Positions 43,401-55,808 of a stretch of DNA of 64,000 nucleotides are shown here, one piece after another; position 1 is the stretch's first letter, and every line of letters begins with the position of its first letter. The position numbers were made by a program, and so were the translations under genes. The notes below the pieces were generated by a model. That model was not told the origin of the DNA. It searched no databases and saw only the letters and a list, made by a program, of their open reading frames with translations. The stretch is taken from positions 62,001 to 126,000 of the forward strand of contig JABYQS010000031.1 in assembly GCA_022592435.1 (NCBI GenBank). The letters run 5' to 3'. The stretch comes from Cerioporus squamosus (Eukaryota > Basidiomycota > Agaricomycetes > Polyporales > Polyporaceae).

Positions 43401-46400
43401 TCATGAGAGGCTCCGGAGCCAAGCCATGAGTGTGGAAAGGCGCTGCTGATTGGCAACTCTGGGGTGTCGCGAGAGGATGTCGAATATCTCCTTGCAGAAT
43501 GCCACGTACGACGCCCTCGCCTGGGTGTTCGTGGCAAATCGCTGCGGTGTCATGGGGCGATTAGTTAACGGCGGGCAAGGCGAAGATCGAGGTGAAGGAC
43601 GAAGGACGCAAGCGCACCTCACAGATGTCCTTCATGCTGTTGAGCAACAACACCACGGAGTCGATGTGTGCCTGGTTGGCCAAGATGAGGGGCTTGTTGT
43701 CGGGAGTTTCCGCGGTCAGCCCGTTCGATAGGTTCTTCAGCATCACTGGCGGGAGCGTGTGAGATTCGATGATTGCAAGCGCAGACGGGGCAAATACGCT
43801 TACCGTCGAGCATCGCGAGGCGTTTCTCGATAAAGTCGTGCTTCTTCAACTTCCAGTCGCCGTTGTGCTCCGGCGCACCGATGGGAAGCTCGGCGAATAG
43901 AGGATGCTGCAGCCTGTCGATGGAAAGAAGAAGCGAGGCGTACTCGTGCTCGATGGTGACGTTCGGCGTCGCTATGGACGCGAAGAGGACATCAACAAAG
44001 CGATCTGTGAGCCTCTCCTGAGAGTATGTTCAGCATACACGAACTGATGCCAACAGGCGAGGACATACCACCAAGTATGCAGGCGGATCGAGCTGGAGGA
44101 GCATGTACATGAACCGTAGGCCAACCCGCCGACGCCAACAGGGCTCGATGATCCTCTCCCACGACTGTGGCCCGTAGTAGTCCAGGAAGAATTCCCAGTC
44201 CTTGACTTATCGTTAATGCTCTGCCAATCGCCAGATCCTCCCGACGCACCTTGTCATTGTTCTGCACTACGACGTTGCAACACCCGACCCAGCAGTCGAC
44301 CCAGTCGTCTGCTTTCCGGAAGGACAGCTCTCCCGCCTGTTGGTAAGCTGGATCATTGAAGTGCTTGCAGACGAGGCGGTACATAGCCGGTGAGATCTTG
44401 TTGAAGATGAACTACCCGAGCTCGGTGAGTGTCAGAAGCAAGGTGAAGATGAGAGGCGGACGTACATCGGCTACGATTTTGTCCTGCTCCCTCTGCTCAG
44501 GGGTGACGACTTCCTCTCCGAGGGCTAGGAGCAATTCTGGGTCATCGAAATCGAGCTGTTCAAACCCGTAGTCCTGGCTTTCTTGGCTATCCTCCAAGAC
44601 ACCGCGTGGCCGTGGTCGACGACGCTTCGGGATGACACGACCACGCGCATCGAGGAACGCTTGGACAAGACGGCGAATCTCCTCTCCGGTAGATGTTATC
44701 GTCGACAAGTTGTTCGTCATCGAGAACACGCGATGGACCCAGGCTATCGCACGAATGGGTCAGCTACGCTCAAAACACACAGGATCAGCAGAGGCTTACC
44801 TCCTTGCAACAACGCAGGATCCGGGTACTTAGGCTTCTTCTGCTCGGAATCCATGGACGATGTCTCCAGAATTCGGCGAATGGATCCCAAGAGTAACTGT
44901 ATGGACAGCACCGTCCCGCTCTTCAGTCTCGGCTCCCCAGGCGTACCCTTCGACGCGTCGCTCGCCTGGTACTCGTCGATTAGGACGTTCGTCATGTCCT
45001 CCAGCCATGCCAGCGTATCGGTCAAGGGCAGATCCAGGTGTCGGAGCAATATAGCCAGATGCATGGAACCTCGAATGCACGCCCGGCGGGTCTCGTCATC
45101 GGCATCCCTGAAGTTGACGTATCGACGCGCAGTCGACAGTCGATACTTCGAGTTCGCCTCCGTGGGCTCGAGGTAAATCGCTACAGCGATTGCGCTGAAC
45201 CGGTTGTACAGCATGGAGAGTTCATGGTTCGTCGGAGGTTTGGTCTTGGTAAATGGCACAGACCCGACGGGGACCGCGAGCGACAGTACCTTCTTGAGGG
45301 AAGGTGGGATCATCTTCAACTCTGCGAACTGAGGGCTATACTTCCGCACGTCGTCTGCGGCTCTGACGACCAACTTGAGGAACAATGTGAAGGCCGTGTC
45401 GCTGCGATTCTTAGCCTTCAAGAGTGCGAGATTGTAGTGTCGCAGGAAAGCGGGGAAGTCGCTCTGCTCGTCCGCGAGGCTCGCGAAGCGTCGGCTCTTG
45501 AAGATGTCGTTCAGCCGGTTGAACACGAGCGAGGCATCATCGACGTCGAGCCGCCAATGCCATTTAAGGTTCAGCCAGAGACAACGACAGACCAGGACGC
45601 GCACGTATTCGTCGCGTTTGTGGATAACTCTTCTGGATAACTTCTCATCGACCTTCTCGTCCTTGGAAAGCGGAGCGCGTTCGAGGACTGAGACGATTGT
45701 GGCCCATGAAGGAGGGATGCGGGGAGTCATGGACGAGTTTCCATGGATTGAGAACTGGGACAGAGCACAAAGAGTGAAGATGCTCTTCCACATGACTTCT
45801 CGCACCTTGAGTTCGGTATGGGGTAAGTGAAGCCCGTGTGCCTGAAGGACCTGCAGATACGTCGTCCAGAAGGAACTTCCTTGGGGAAAGAAGGCCGTCC
45901 GAAACGTCCCGTCGTTAGCGAGGTTCAGTACACATACCCAGAGCTCTGCGATCTGTTGGGCGATCGAGGGTTGAGCCAGCCCATCTCGGGTGAGGTCGAG
46001 CGGGATGGCAGCAGTACCAAACGTGAAGTCCCATAACTTCGCTATGAGCGCTTTGAGGCTGGCTGCGACTGCAAGAGTGTCAGGCACCTCCATCCTCCGC
46101 TTCTGGTCCAGCGCAAGCCTAGCGGACACCTCCAGCAGGAACCAGAGGGCCTGTAGTACGAGCGGGTTGGGTGTCTCGTCATCCGGCAAGATCTCGATAG
46201 GTTCCTCGAGCAGACTGGCTAACCGTCGTGCGAAGGACTCTACGTCCGTTACAAGGGCCGTATGCTCGCCCTCTTGCACGCGGGCGAGAAGCCACGATAT
46301 ATGCTGAGAGAGCGCATGGAGGAATGTCTGCCACTGGTGACAGGACTCGTAATCCGCCGGGCCAGCACCGCCCAGGATGAGGTTGCGGAGCCGATCCGAT

Positions 46401-49400
46401 ATTCCGTCCAGACAACCGGAGAGGTCGGAGACGGACATGTCGGAATGGAGGTAACAATCGAACATGGAGCACGACGGAGGGGATGGGGCATCGTGGGTAC
46501 CGGGAAGGAGGTTGACTAGTTCGTGTAACCAGCCATGCCCGAGGTACGTTGCGTTCGGGAACGCGAGACCAGCGGGGAGCGGATGCACATCAAGGTCCAC
46601 CGTAACATGGCGGAGAAGGTGCACCTCCCGCTCTGGCTGCGACAACGACTCTGGTCCACGTGCGGGAAGGGGGGCGTCGGGGATGACAAACCCGTCATCT
46701 TCGTACTGTTCGTCTGTCCCCCAGAGCTGGGTGAGCGTGCTCGTCTGCAACCGTTTAGAGTCTTTGCCCTGGAACTTGGACTTGGACTTGGACTTGGACG
46801 TGGAGTTTGACGGTCTGTGATCTCGGACGGCCGGGCCTCTAGAGACCGCAACCTCTTGCTCCACATTGACGTGCTCCGCGTTCGCTCTTCCACCCAGCAG
46901 GTGAGTGTTCCCAGTATTGAAGATATACACACCGGCCTGCTTTGTCTTGGCTTTAGCTGCTTTCTGCTTAGCTTTGGCAGCCTCGTCGCCGGCGAAGTGT
47001 ACCTCGTTATGAGGTGCCACAGGTGGCGGATCTGTAGAAGAGATAGGTTAGCGAGATCCACATGCAAACATATCGGCGTACCAATCAGTTCAATATCGCC
47101 ATCTCCCGCATCGGGCGTAGGCAGTGGTTGGAAAGGTAGAAGAGTTTGACGTCCTGCGCCATACCGCTTCGCACCAGACGTCGTAAACCGCAGTCCAGCA
47201 CTCCGAACGCCGTTGCTTCCACCTCCATGTCCACCGCTCCTATGGCCTCCACTAGCTCCATTTTCAGCATGCCGGTGTCCACCGCCGGTACCGTGCCCGC
47301 CCCCGCCCACTCGACGCACGCCGTTGCGCCGTCGCCTGCGTTTGACGCGTGGTTTGTCATATACCGTCCTGGCAAGCATCCTGTCCACAGAGTTGTCGAC
47401 CTCGGCCTCGCCGTCACGCATGACGCGCCGCATCCTTGGTGCGCGAGCGGGGGAGAGACCACGACCAGCATCATCATGGTCCGACTCCTCGCTGGAGGGG
47501 GGATCCCCTTCACTAGGGGCCCCTCCGGTCTGGTATGGTCTGTACTTCGGCCTAGGCTGGTGTCGGATAGGCTCGATAACGCTCTCCTCTGACGAAGACA
47601 ATCCAGTCTCGTCCGACGACTCCTGCGCTGTCAAGTCCAGTATAGGGGCGTTGTCCGCGTCCATCACAGGCGACGGCGGGATGTCCATGTCGGACGACTC
47701 CGAATCGCCTCGAATCTCGATGCTGCGGCTGGACAGCGTCCGGCGTATGACCTTGCGCGACTCCCCAGGCCGCAAGGGACGATCTCCTCCGTCTCCGCTT
47801 TCTTCATCCCCATCGCGCTCGACGGAGGCGGACGCGCGCGCCGCTGCTGCTCTCTTCTTCGCTTCCACTCGCTTATCGAGCTGTTTCCACATGACTTTGG
47901 GCATCATGCGTTTGAGGGCATACATCTTCTTGCGGTCCGTCTCGTCCATGGAATTCGAGCCCGACGCAGAACCAGAACGAGAGGATGGACGAGACCTTGA
48001 TGTACCATCCCCGCCTGCGTCTCCATCGGAGTCGGAGGTGATGTCAATAATCTCGTTGGGCTCGGATGGGGTTGATGGCGGCGGAGTTGACGGGGGATTG
48101 GGAACCTGAGAGCTCTCGCCCGGCATTGCGTCGTCCCCGTCTTCCATCTGGGTCGGGCGGTATGGACTTTGCGCGCGAGCGAATTCGTCATCGTACATGT
48201 GGAAATGGTTATCCCAAGGTGCCATGGAGTCGTCTTCGGGTGAAGCGGGTGAGCGGGTAGGCGAGGCAGACTTGCGTGCCGGAGAGGAAAAGGTGACGCT
48301 TCGCCGTCGACGCCATGTCGGCGCCGGTTCGAAGGACTCGTCCTCGTCTTCCTCTCCGTTGTCCTGCTTCCCCGGAGGTTGTTGGGGAGGTGGCGATGAG
48401 GTACGATGCTGTGGTCGTGGTCGTGGCCGAGGACGCGGTGGTGCGGGAGACTTAGGCTTAGGTTGCACATGAGTATAGTCGACTGACGAGCGCAGGGTGT
48501 AACTCACCGGACTCTGTGCTGGCGATTCCATGGGCTGAAGCTCCTTCCTCTTCATAGGGAATGGCTTTGGTCTCTTACGTCGACGCTCCTTCTCTTCTTG
48601 TTTCTTCGCCGCTTTGATGTCCGCCACAATCTCATCATCCTCATCGCTACTGCTTGACGATTCTTGGAAAATGCTCTGCAGCCACGGCGGCGTCTGTCTT
48701 CCACCTTCGTCCGCATCGGCTTCCGCTCCGACTGCTCTTTCCTTCCCCTTCTGCCGCCGCCGTGGTTGCGTCTCATCATCTTCCATGTCTTCGTCGTCCC
48801 CAGCATGATACTCCTCTGTGTCTGATGAGTTTCCATGACGCGCTCCAGCACTCCTAGAGCGATGCCGCGCACGTGGCCGTGGCGGGCTGACGACTTTCAC
48901 GAGTGCATCTGGATCCGCGTGCATGATCTGCATCTTGTAGAATTGTTTGTCGAACAGATATGGCTTGACCTGCTTCGGATTTCGTTGTCTGAGCGAGTAT
49001 CGGGCGCGTTCGGCTGCTTGCGCTTGCTCAACCGCATGCTGCGTTTCGGGGGAAAGTGGGGCACTGTGTGGTGGAGGACTGAGTCGCGAGGAGGATGCCA
49101 GGGGAGAGGGATGTTCATCCCTTTCGACGCGTTTGGCGGGAGACGTGACGGGTGTGAGAGGCGAACTGAGCGGTGATACGGCCACGTCTGCTGCGTTCGG
49201 GGAAGAGGGTTGTCGTTGGGGAGTGAAGAGGAGAAGCGGATCTGGAGATGAAGCTGGAGACTCAGTACTCGCCTGAGTTGCCGTCACCTCGCGCGGCAGG
49301 GCCATGTCATCAGTGCCTCCGCCTTCATTCTCCAAAGGTAAGGCATCGGGAAGGTTTGTACGGGGTGAGAGTGGTAGCGCGCAAGCGCCTTGTTCCGAGC

Positions 49401-49681
49401 AATCGGCCAGCTGTCGGAATCAGGATCGCGAACGCTGACGGAGATCTCTGCGCACATACCTTTCGTCGCTTCCGCGGAGGACTATCACGTCGTTGCGTCT
49501 CCATCGCGACTGGGGACGAGTCGCTCAATACTTGCTGTTGCTTACTGCTCGTAGAAAAAAGCGTTTCGCGTCTACGGGCGATATCTCTCGTGTTGCGCTG
49601 CCAATACGTGGAAGTGGTTGCGGCGAGTTCTTCAAGTTCCTCCTGGTCAGATGTTGGGACCACCGCATCGTCGACATCCAT
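43401..49681 (-). CDS. Mms22/Mus7-family replication-fork repair protein
   Basis: Mms22/Mus7 proteins work with Rtt101-type cullin ligases and Rtt107-like scaffolds to repair damaged replication forks. The start at 49681 gives MDVDDAVVPTSDQEELEELA, joined to a ~800-residue disordered part rich in Ser, Pro, Asp and Arg, with IIDITSDSDGD and DMDIPPSP acidic patches. Just before the ordered region is RQTLLPF, which resembles a PCNA-interacting (PIP) motif. The ordered helical body has blocks such as LRNLILGGAGPADYESCHQW, YVRVLVCRCLWLNLKWHW, FAELKMIPPSLKKVLSLAVP, RGSMHLAILLRHLDLPLTD, QDYGFEQLDFDDPELLLALG and KADDWVDCWVGCCNVVVQNN. C-terminal exons end at a stop at 43401 with QRLSTLMAWLRSLS. The total is about 1850-1900 residues. 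It converges with the upstream MFS gene, leaving about 220 bases between their stops. Confidence 0.85.
46771..46797. repeat. Short hexamer tandem repeat inside the Mms22 gene
   Basis: About four copies of ACTTGG occur in tandem. On the minus strand they encode a Ser-Lys dipeptide run (SKSKSKSK). Such coding repeats vary in length by slippage in steps of two residues without breaking the frame. Confidence 0.7.
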
Positions 49682-50339
49682 GCCCTGTTGAGAAGTACAG
49701 AGAGCTGCTGCTGAGAAGTATTAAGGTGGGCACGGTAATGCACAAGCGGATGGAGGGAGAGGGGGTAGAAGGAGAATACGAAATGCTCGCGAGGACGTAA
49801 CTTACGCAGGACGCGATAGTGAGTGCACGTGATCGCGTCGTCGCCAGGGTATTCCCACGCCGCAATCCGTCGACATTGAAAAGTAGTCCTACTAGTACAG
49901 CTGGTGACCGGTGACGCCCTGCATCGATTCTCACTTACCCCAGACCGTTTCATAAGCTCAGTACTCATTAAATTCCTCCAGCTTGTGAGTCTGAGTATAC
50001 CGGACACGATGCTCAAGCCTGAAACATCATCGCACGCAAGATCCCGTTGGCACTGGCCCAGCATCGGAGGTTAGAGACACGAGACTGCCGAGACATACTA
50101 ACCTATTGTGTGGACCGTGACTCCAGGTCCACAATGAGTCAGGACCATGCACAAGACTCCTCAGTGTCTTGTTGCAGAGAGGACCATAAATATTGGACGC
50201 GACAAGCACGTTGCTCTCAACCACAACTCTAAGCTCCCACCTTCAGTTCCACTCCATACACACAACCTGTAGGTCGTTCTGCGATAGCTATGTTGAGAAT
50301 CGACCTCATCGTGCAATATAACTAGCTCCTCTATCTGGC
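49682..50339. other. Divergent promoter region between Mms22 and the leucine-rich gene
   Basis: About 660 bases with no supported gene. An A/T-rich CATAAATATT at about 50185 is a possible core element for the rightward gene. Confidence 0.45.
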
Positions 50340-51755
50340 ATGGACCGGTCCACTACCTTCAGCACGACCGCGACCTTCGATGTTCCCGTCCACGGCCGCG
50401 ACCCCGGTCACGTATTCCCCTATGAAAACGCCCTCACCGCCCTCCTCGAGTTGAAGTCGTACCCCACACATATCCGACGTCTTACCCTCGGCCCCATCAG
50501 TCCTCTCGAGCTTCCCTACGTGCAGCATACGCTGTCTTCCTTCGACCAACCTCTGGACGCTCTCGAAGAGCTGAGGATCGTAGTCAGGTACCCCTATGTG
50601 CCGCCCAGCGCACACGATGTCCCTGAGCTGAAGCTCCGTGCTGGCATCTTCCCCTCGCTGCATACGCTAAGCCTCGACGGCGTGTATATGGCCTGGGAGA
50701 ACGTTCTCTTCGCTCAGTTAACCCGTGTCGAGTTGCGGAACTGCCCGGGTTCCAGTCTCGCGCATCTGGTGGATTTCCTAGACGTGCTTCCTACGTGGAC
50801 TTCCCTCACCGAACTCCATCTATCCAAGTTCCTCACTATGAGCGACGGCGGAGAGCTCATGTTGCAAGACACAGGATACATCATGCGCCCCAGGAACCTG
50901 CGAACATTGGTCGTTGAGGACCGCATCTACCAGATGTCGCATATCCTCTATCACCTCGACGTACCCGGTCCTGGGGCGCAGGTGCGATTGACTGGGTACG
51001 CGCAAGAGCAGCATGCCGACGACGACCGATCTCCGTTCGCGGCGATGATGCCCCTCGACGATAACTTCCCGGCGATCTTCAAATCAGCCAGACACGTCGA
51101 GCTCACCGTTACCGCGCATCAAGCCAGGATTCTAGGTGTTTCCCCTGGCGGGACCCTCACCCTGGACGTTCCGGACCTCGACAGGTCCAAGAAGGGCGCA
51201 CTCCCGGACGCGTTCCGCAGCGCGCTCACCTCCCTCGTCGACATCTTCGCTGCTCGCAGCGCTCCGGTGTGTACGCTCTCGCTCGTCGGTGACATCAGCA
51301 AGGTCTCCGAACAAGATTGGGCGATGGTGTTTCAGGCTGTGTGCCCTCAGCTACGTGAGCTCGTCGTGCGGGACATCGGGCAGGGTGAATGCAGGCAGAA
51401 CCTCTTCATGGCGTTGACGCATGTCTTCGAGCGGAACCAGACTGTGACGGTCTGTCCGGACCTGCAGAGGCTGAAGTTCACCGGCGCTGCGGATGCATCG
51501 GGGGGTCTCCTCAGTCTTGTCGATGTGGCACTCCGGCACCGCATCGAGTTGGGTCGACCACCGCTGCGTGGCCTGGAACTGGGGCTCTTCATTGAAGACA
51601 TCGAGCACATGCCTCCCTCAATGGTGGAGCTGTACAGGCAAGGATTCATGAGATGGATAGCCGAGGTTAAGGTGGAGGTGCGGCCGCTGCAGACCTCAAA
51701 TTCGAGCCTGGGGATGGTTGCTACAGGGTCAGGGTCAGACCGGTACTATCATTGA
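50340..51755 (+). CDS. Leucine-rich protein of the basidiomycete F-box/LRR type
   Basis: One uninterrupted exon encodes 471 residues starting MDRSTTFSTTATFDVPV. Irregular leucine-rich segments repeat through it: PTHIRRLTLGPIS, LDALEELRIVVR, FPSLHTLSLDGVY, FAQLTRVELRNCPG, WTSLTELHLSKFL, PRNLRTLVVED, CPQLRELVVRDIG and CPDLQRLKFTGAA. Such proteins in mushrooms normally carry an F-box before the repeats and act as SCF substrate adaptors. Here no F-box is visible, and no upstream exon could be supported, so it may be a shortened form or begin further upstream. Absence of introns contrasts with every neighbour. It shares the style but not obvious close identity with the frame-broken gene at 27557-29277. 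Confidence 0.75.
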   Translation: MDRSTTFSTTATFDVPVHGRDPGHVFPYENALTALLELKSYPTHIRRLTLGPISPLELPYVQHTLSSFDQPLDALEELRIVVRYPYVPPSAHDVPELKLRAGIFPSLHTLSLDGVYMAWENVLFAQLTRVELRNCPGSSLAHLVDFLDVLPTWTSLTELHLSKFLTMSDGGELMLQDTGYIMRPRNLRTLVVEDRIYQMSHILYHLDVPGPGAQVRLTGYAQEQHADDDRSPFAAMMPLDDNFPAIFKSARHVELTVTAHQARILGVSPGGTLTLDVPDLDRSKKGALPDAFRSALTSLVDIFAARSAPVCTLSLVGDISKVSEQDWAMVFQAVCPQLRELVVRDIGQGECRQNLFMALTHVFERNQTVTVCPDLQRLKFTGAADASGGLLSLVDVALRHRIELGRPPLRGLELGLFIEDIEHMPPSMVELYRQGFMRWIAEVKVEVRPLQTSNSSLGMVATGSGSDRYYH

Positions 51756-52803
51756 TGAGATGTGCAGGTTGATTCTTTTGTTCGGTCTTGTCTCCGTTGG
51801 CAGTCTTGTATTCTAGTTTCTCGTATCTCTGCAGTGCTGACGCGCGGCACTCTGTCACGAAATATCGAACTCCGCGCTTCGGGAGACGCCGGAGCCTCAG
51901 CTCAGTGACCACCATCAAGACACGATCCCCCACAAATCGAGAAGGTGTTGTTTTCTGCAACCTCGCGTGTCGTGCCTGAGCATCACTGAACTGAACGCGC
52001 TATAGCAGGCGGAGGATGCAGGCCTGAAGTGAAGTTCTAGGCCACCTTCTCGCGGATAATCGGTTGAATCTGATGACGCCGACGCAGTGGTGGCCCAGCT
52101 TGACTCACAGTTGTGCCATTGCCCTCCGACAGGCTGGAAAGTGGTATATGGTACTCTTCCCTTCGTTTGGCACTCATTGTGCATTGATATCGTTGAGGCT
52201 TAGTAGTGTCCTACTGGCGAGAGTCGTCGTCAGTCATGGGGCAACGGTGGCCCGACTAAGACATCCTCCTCGTGCAACGAGGCTCGCGGCACTGGTTTGG
52301 GTGGCCCAGGAACTGTCATTTCTGGGGTTCCCGCAGCACCGTAGCGGAGAAAGGTGCAATATATTGCCCGTCCGTCGCCGCGCACGCACGTCAGTCCCCC
52401 CTTGCCTCTGCATCACTCAATGCCCTAACCCACGATTAGCGGTGTCGACAGTCCACAAAGGATACTCGAATGTACTGTGCGCAGGTGCCCACAATACGAG
52501 CGGACTTCCTGGAGTTCTCCACTGTTCGTCTGGATCCAACAGCACCACGTGCCGCCATGAGGACTCGATCCTGCTTCGCTGTCCGATTATCCGCCTCGGC
52601 CCTCGTATCCTGCGGCAATGGAGGGGACAAAGGTTCGTTTGTCCCTCTCGCTCTCTCGTTGCCCGGCTGCTGCCCGCGAAGCCGGTAGTTCAAGGACAAA
52701 GAGGAGCTATCAGCATATAGTGGGATGAGCTTGCGGGTGAGTTCAGACACCGTATTCGTCTTCGCAATCGTCCTCTTCTTCCGTGCTCACCAAGGCTGTC
52801 TGC
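51756..52803. other. Intergenic region
   Basis: About 1 kb between two plus-strand genes. A 218-codon open frame (52064-52720) has no family features and is treated as chance. Confidence 0.5.
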
Positions 52804-53907
52804 ATGTCGTACCCGTCCCCACTCTATCTTCCGTCAAGCGACGGCCGCTCCTCCTCGTTGTGGCCCGTGGAAGTCGCCGCTCAATCTACGGACGCCGTCA
52901 GCCAATTGGCCACCTATTCACAGAAGCAGTGAGTCGCTTGCCATAATGCATATGCATTTAACCCTTCATCTCACACTCATCCCTGCAGCCTGGCTGACCT
53001 GGCTGCATTTCTCCCCCCTGCGCCCGGACAGAGCGTTCAGGCTGGCCTGCAACCGACCCCTTTCGCGGCCGGCCAAGCCCTTGCCACTGGATATGTCAGT
53101 TCACTGCCCGCCAAACCTCCGGCTCCTCCACATGCCGATGATCTCGAGCTTCTCTCCTCTTGCATCACGTTGTCACTTGCGGAGGCGACGGGCACGTATC
53201 CCCAGCACCGTCAACTTGCTCCGGCATGGCAGCTGTCTCAAGGCGCTGCACTACAGCCGTCGCTTGGTACTCCTCCCCAGTACATCACCATGCCTTCGGA
53301 TCCCTGGCCGTCAGATCATACCCGCGCAGGCGTGACTACTGCGGATACCATCCGTCGTACCGGTTTTTCAAACCCATCACTCTTCTCCCCCTCTCCCACG
53401 ACGACTCTGCCATATTCCGATGCATATTCGGGAGTCGGAAGTCCGTACACACCTTGTTCCTCTTCCACAACACCCGGAACACCGTCTTCCCTCCTTCCAC
53501 TTGTCGAGGACTCTGTCCCTCAGCAGAGCGATGCTCCGCAGTACCAGCCACGGAACACTCAGGTGTTCTATTGCCGACGGACACCAACCGAGTGGAAGAT
53601 GCCTGGCGCCTTCAAGTGCCGGTGGTGCGACTTTGTCCAAACCAGCAGGCGCAAGCCGGACTTGGAACGGCACGAGAAGAAGCACTTCAAAATCAAAGAC
53701 TATACGTGCGTCGGCCTCCCGATATATTGGGCTCCGGCGGAGAGCAACGTCCGAGCTGGATTCGCTTACTACGGTGCCTCCGGGCTCGTCGGCGGGTGCG
53801 GTAAGAAGTATAGTCGTCGTGACTCGTACAGGAAGCATCTCAGGAAGACAAAGAAGGGATGTTGCGGAGATCCTAACGGGCCTTGGCATTGGGTGAACGT
53901 GGCGTAG
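52804..53907 (+). CDS. C2H2 zinc-finger protein, likely transcription regulator
   Basis: Two exons. The first starts at ATG 52804 (MSYPSPLYLPSSDGRSSS) and ends before the donor GTGAGTCGC at about 52929; the second begins after CCCTGCAG and runs to TAG at 53905-53907. Splicing joins ATYSQKH to LADLAAFLPPAP in frame. The N-terminal ~250 residues are Ser/Pro/Thr-rich and probably disordered. Near the C-terminus is a classical finger, FKCRWCDFVQTSRRKPDLER followed by HEKKHF. After it lies a second cysteine/histidine region (YTCVGL, GGCGKKYSRRDSYRKHL) that looks like a finger with a long insert between its cysteines. Nuclear DNA binding is inferred from the fingers; targets are unknown. Confidence 0.84.
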
Positions 53908-55808
53908 TCCACTAGCAGATGCACGGCGGGTTTGTCAGGCGAGTACTGGGTTGCTGCAGTTGGCGCAGGTATCCCAAAGCCGTGGTCTCTATTCTGACTG
54001 TACTTAGCCTCACCATATGCATCGGTACGCTGAGCCATACGCCTCTAGAGTAACCGTTACGTGACAATCTCAAGTAATACCTTGTTGGGATTGCTGGCTA
54101 TCTACTGTACGCTCACTACTGTAGCTGATGACTACCAATATTAATGAGTACGACTTGACCGTGATTACAATTGACGCTCCTTGGACGCTCCACCCATTTC
54201 AAGTTCATCTTGGCGCCTCAGATATCTGCTTCCGACTACTGAAGTCCTTTTCCTGCTTGGCGATGAACCTCACTGAGCCTCCCATATTGCATGTACTTAC
54301 TACATGCTCTCGATCAAGTTGCAACAGACCTGCGCGCGGCACTCACTTCCGCGTTCTCGCCTTTATGACATGCAGCAGGGGGATCAGTTGAACGGCAGTC
54401 TGGATCGGAAACGGGGCCGGCCACCTCAGGCTCCCGAGTCGACAACGTTGAACGTATGCATGCTGGATCCCTGGTTGCCAATACACGACCAGAGGTACGC
54501 GCACTCCTTGTCTGTGCGAGCGGCCGTGCTGATTGCAGTATATCTCCCTTCAGCTCTTACCCCAATTCCAGGGGCTATGTAGGCGGCTTAACTTTGTTTA
54601 CACGCTCGGGTCGCTCGTCACGCCGCCCTATACCTCCGGCATGGCGATCGTCAAGTGTGCAGTACAAGTTGCGATCGCGATTAATTAGAACCTGTGGGTG
54701 GCGACATATCGTAAGCCACGGGATGAATAACGGAGTGTCTCGCTAGACGGCGAGGCAGCCCTTGCAAGTTGGGCAATGCCCAGCGGTTCGTCACTGCATG
54801 TTGTACATTCCATTCTGCGGTTTGATGGCATGACTCGCTGCGCATGGCAGTCTGCATCCCGCAGATATCGGCCATAACTACTCGGTGAGCATTCACTTGG
54901 CAGTAATAGGGCTGACGCAGTCATATGTAAACCCAGCGTATCACCTTGTGATGACCGCGGCTTCCATGCTGTGCGAGTTTCGTGGTTTGTTTCACAAGAA
55001 TGTAACCATCATACTGAAGTCAGGAATTTTGACTTTTGGGTAAGATTGAGGTGGGTGCATTCACCTCTAAGCGTCCATCATGATAGCGCACGAAGACTGA
55101 GCTTCCCCAACATGCTATTCCAATTTCCATTCGTTGCTCTTCGGATTCTAGCATCCTGTCAGCTGCGGGAGTGCCTTCGATGCTGGTGTCGTTGTTACCA
55201 GGGGCCGTGTGGCGCGCGACGAGACTAAGTAGCTGCTGTATGTGACGAAGCTCCCAAATGTGAGTCCTACCTCTCGAGTTGGGAGGTAACATTTCTCATG
55301 ACCTATTTACAGAGAACCACGCGACCCCATACTTCCATGGTTAGTGCATCGGACATGGTGTTTGCTTCATGCCACCTGCACTTTGGCGACGTTCGGCTGG
55401 TGGCTCGCGGCTCGGCGTGCGCAGTGGTCCTTCGAGGACCACCCTATCGTACAGATGCGTTTGGAGGTCATTCGTGTCCGAACACGCATTCGTGGGGTGT
55501 CTCATTACCTCTTGGTAGACCGCTAAGCTGGGCCTGATGTCCGTTATTTGAATACGGTTACTTTGTAACTAGATCTTGGCAAGTGTATGTTCGGCTAGAT
55601 TTGATTGTCTCTTGGGCGCTTAGACGCGATAAAGAAACGCGACCCGGGTTTTGCGAAACACGCGTCTTGCCTCACGCGTTCACCTCCCAAAAATTTTGGA
55701 ACCAGCTTCCGCTCTCTCTTCTGTACATATACCCACCCTCTAACGACCCGAAGGTCTGTGGTACTCACTGTCGTCGACAGTGGCGTCTCTGACAGTCCGG
55801 AAACCCAG
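53908..55808. other. Long intergenic interval before the importin gene
   Basis: About 1.9 kb with no supported gene. Short frames have no motifs, and no tRNA cloverleaf was apparent. The last ~150 bases are likely the importin promoter and 5' UTR. Confidence 0.5.

Noticed and set aside
52064..52720. 218-codon plus-strand open frame
   Set aside because: No motif and no splice extension; it does not connect with the downstream zinc-finger gene.
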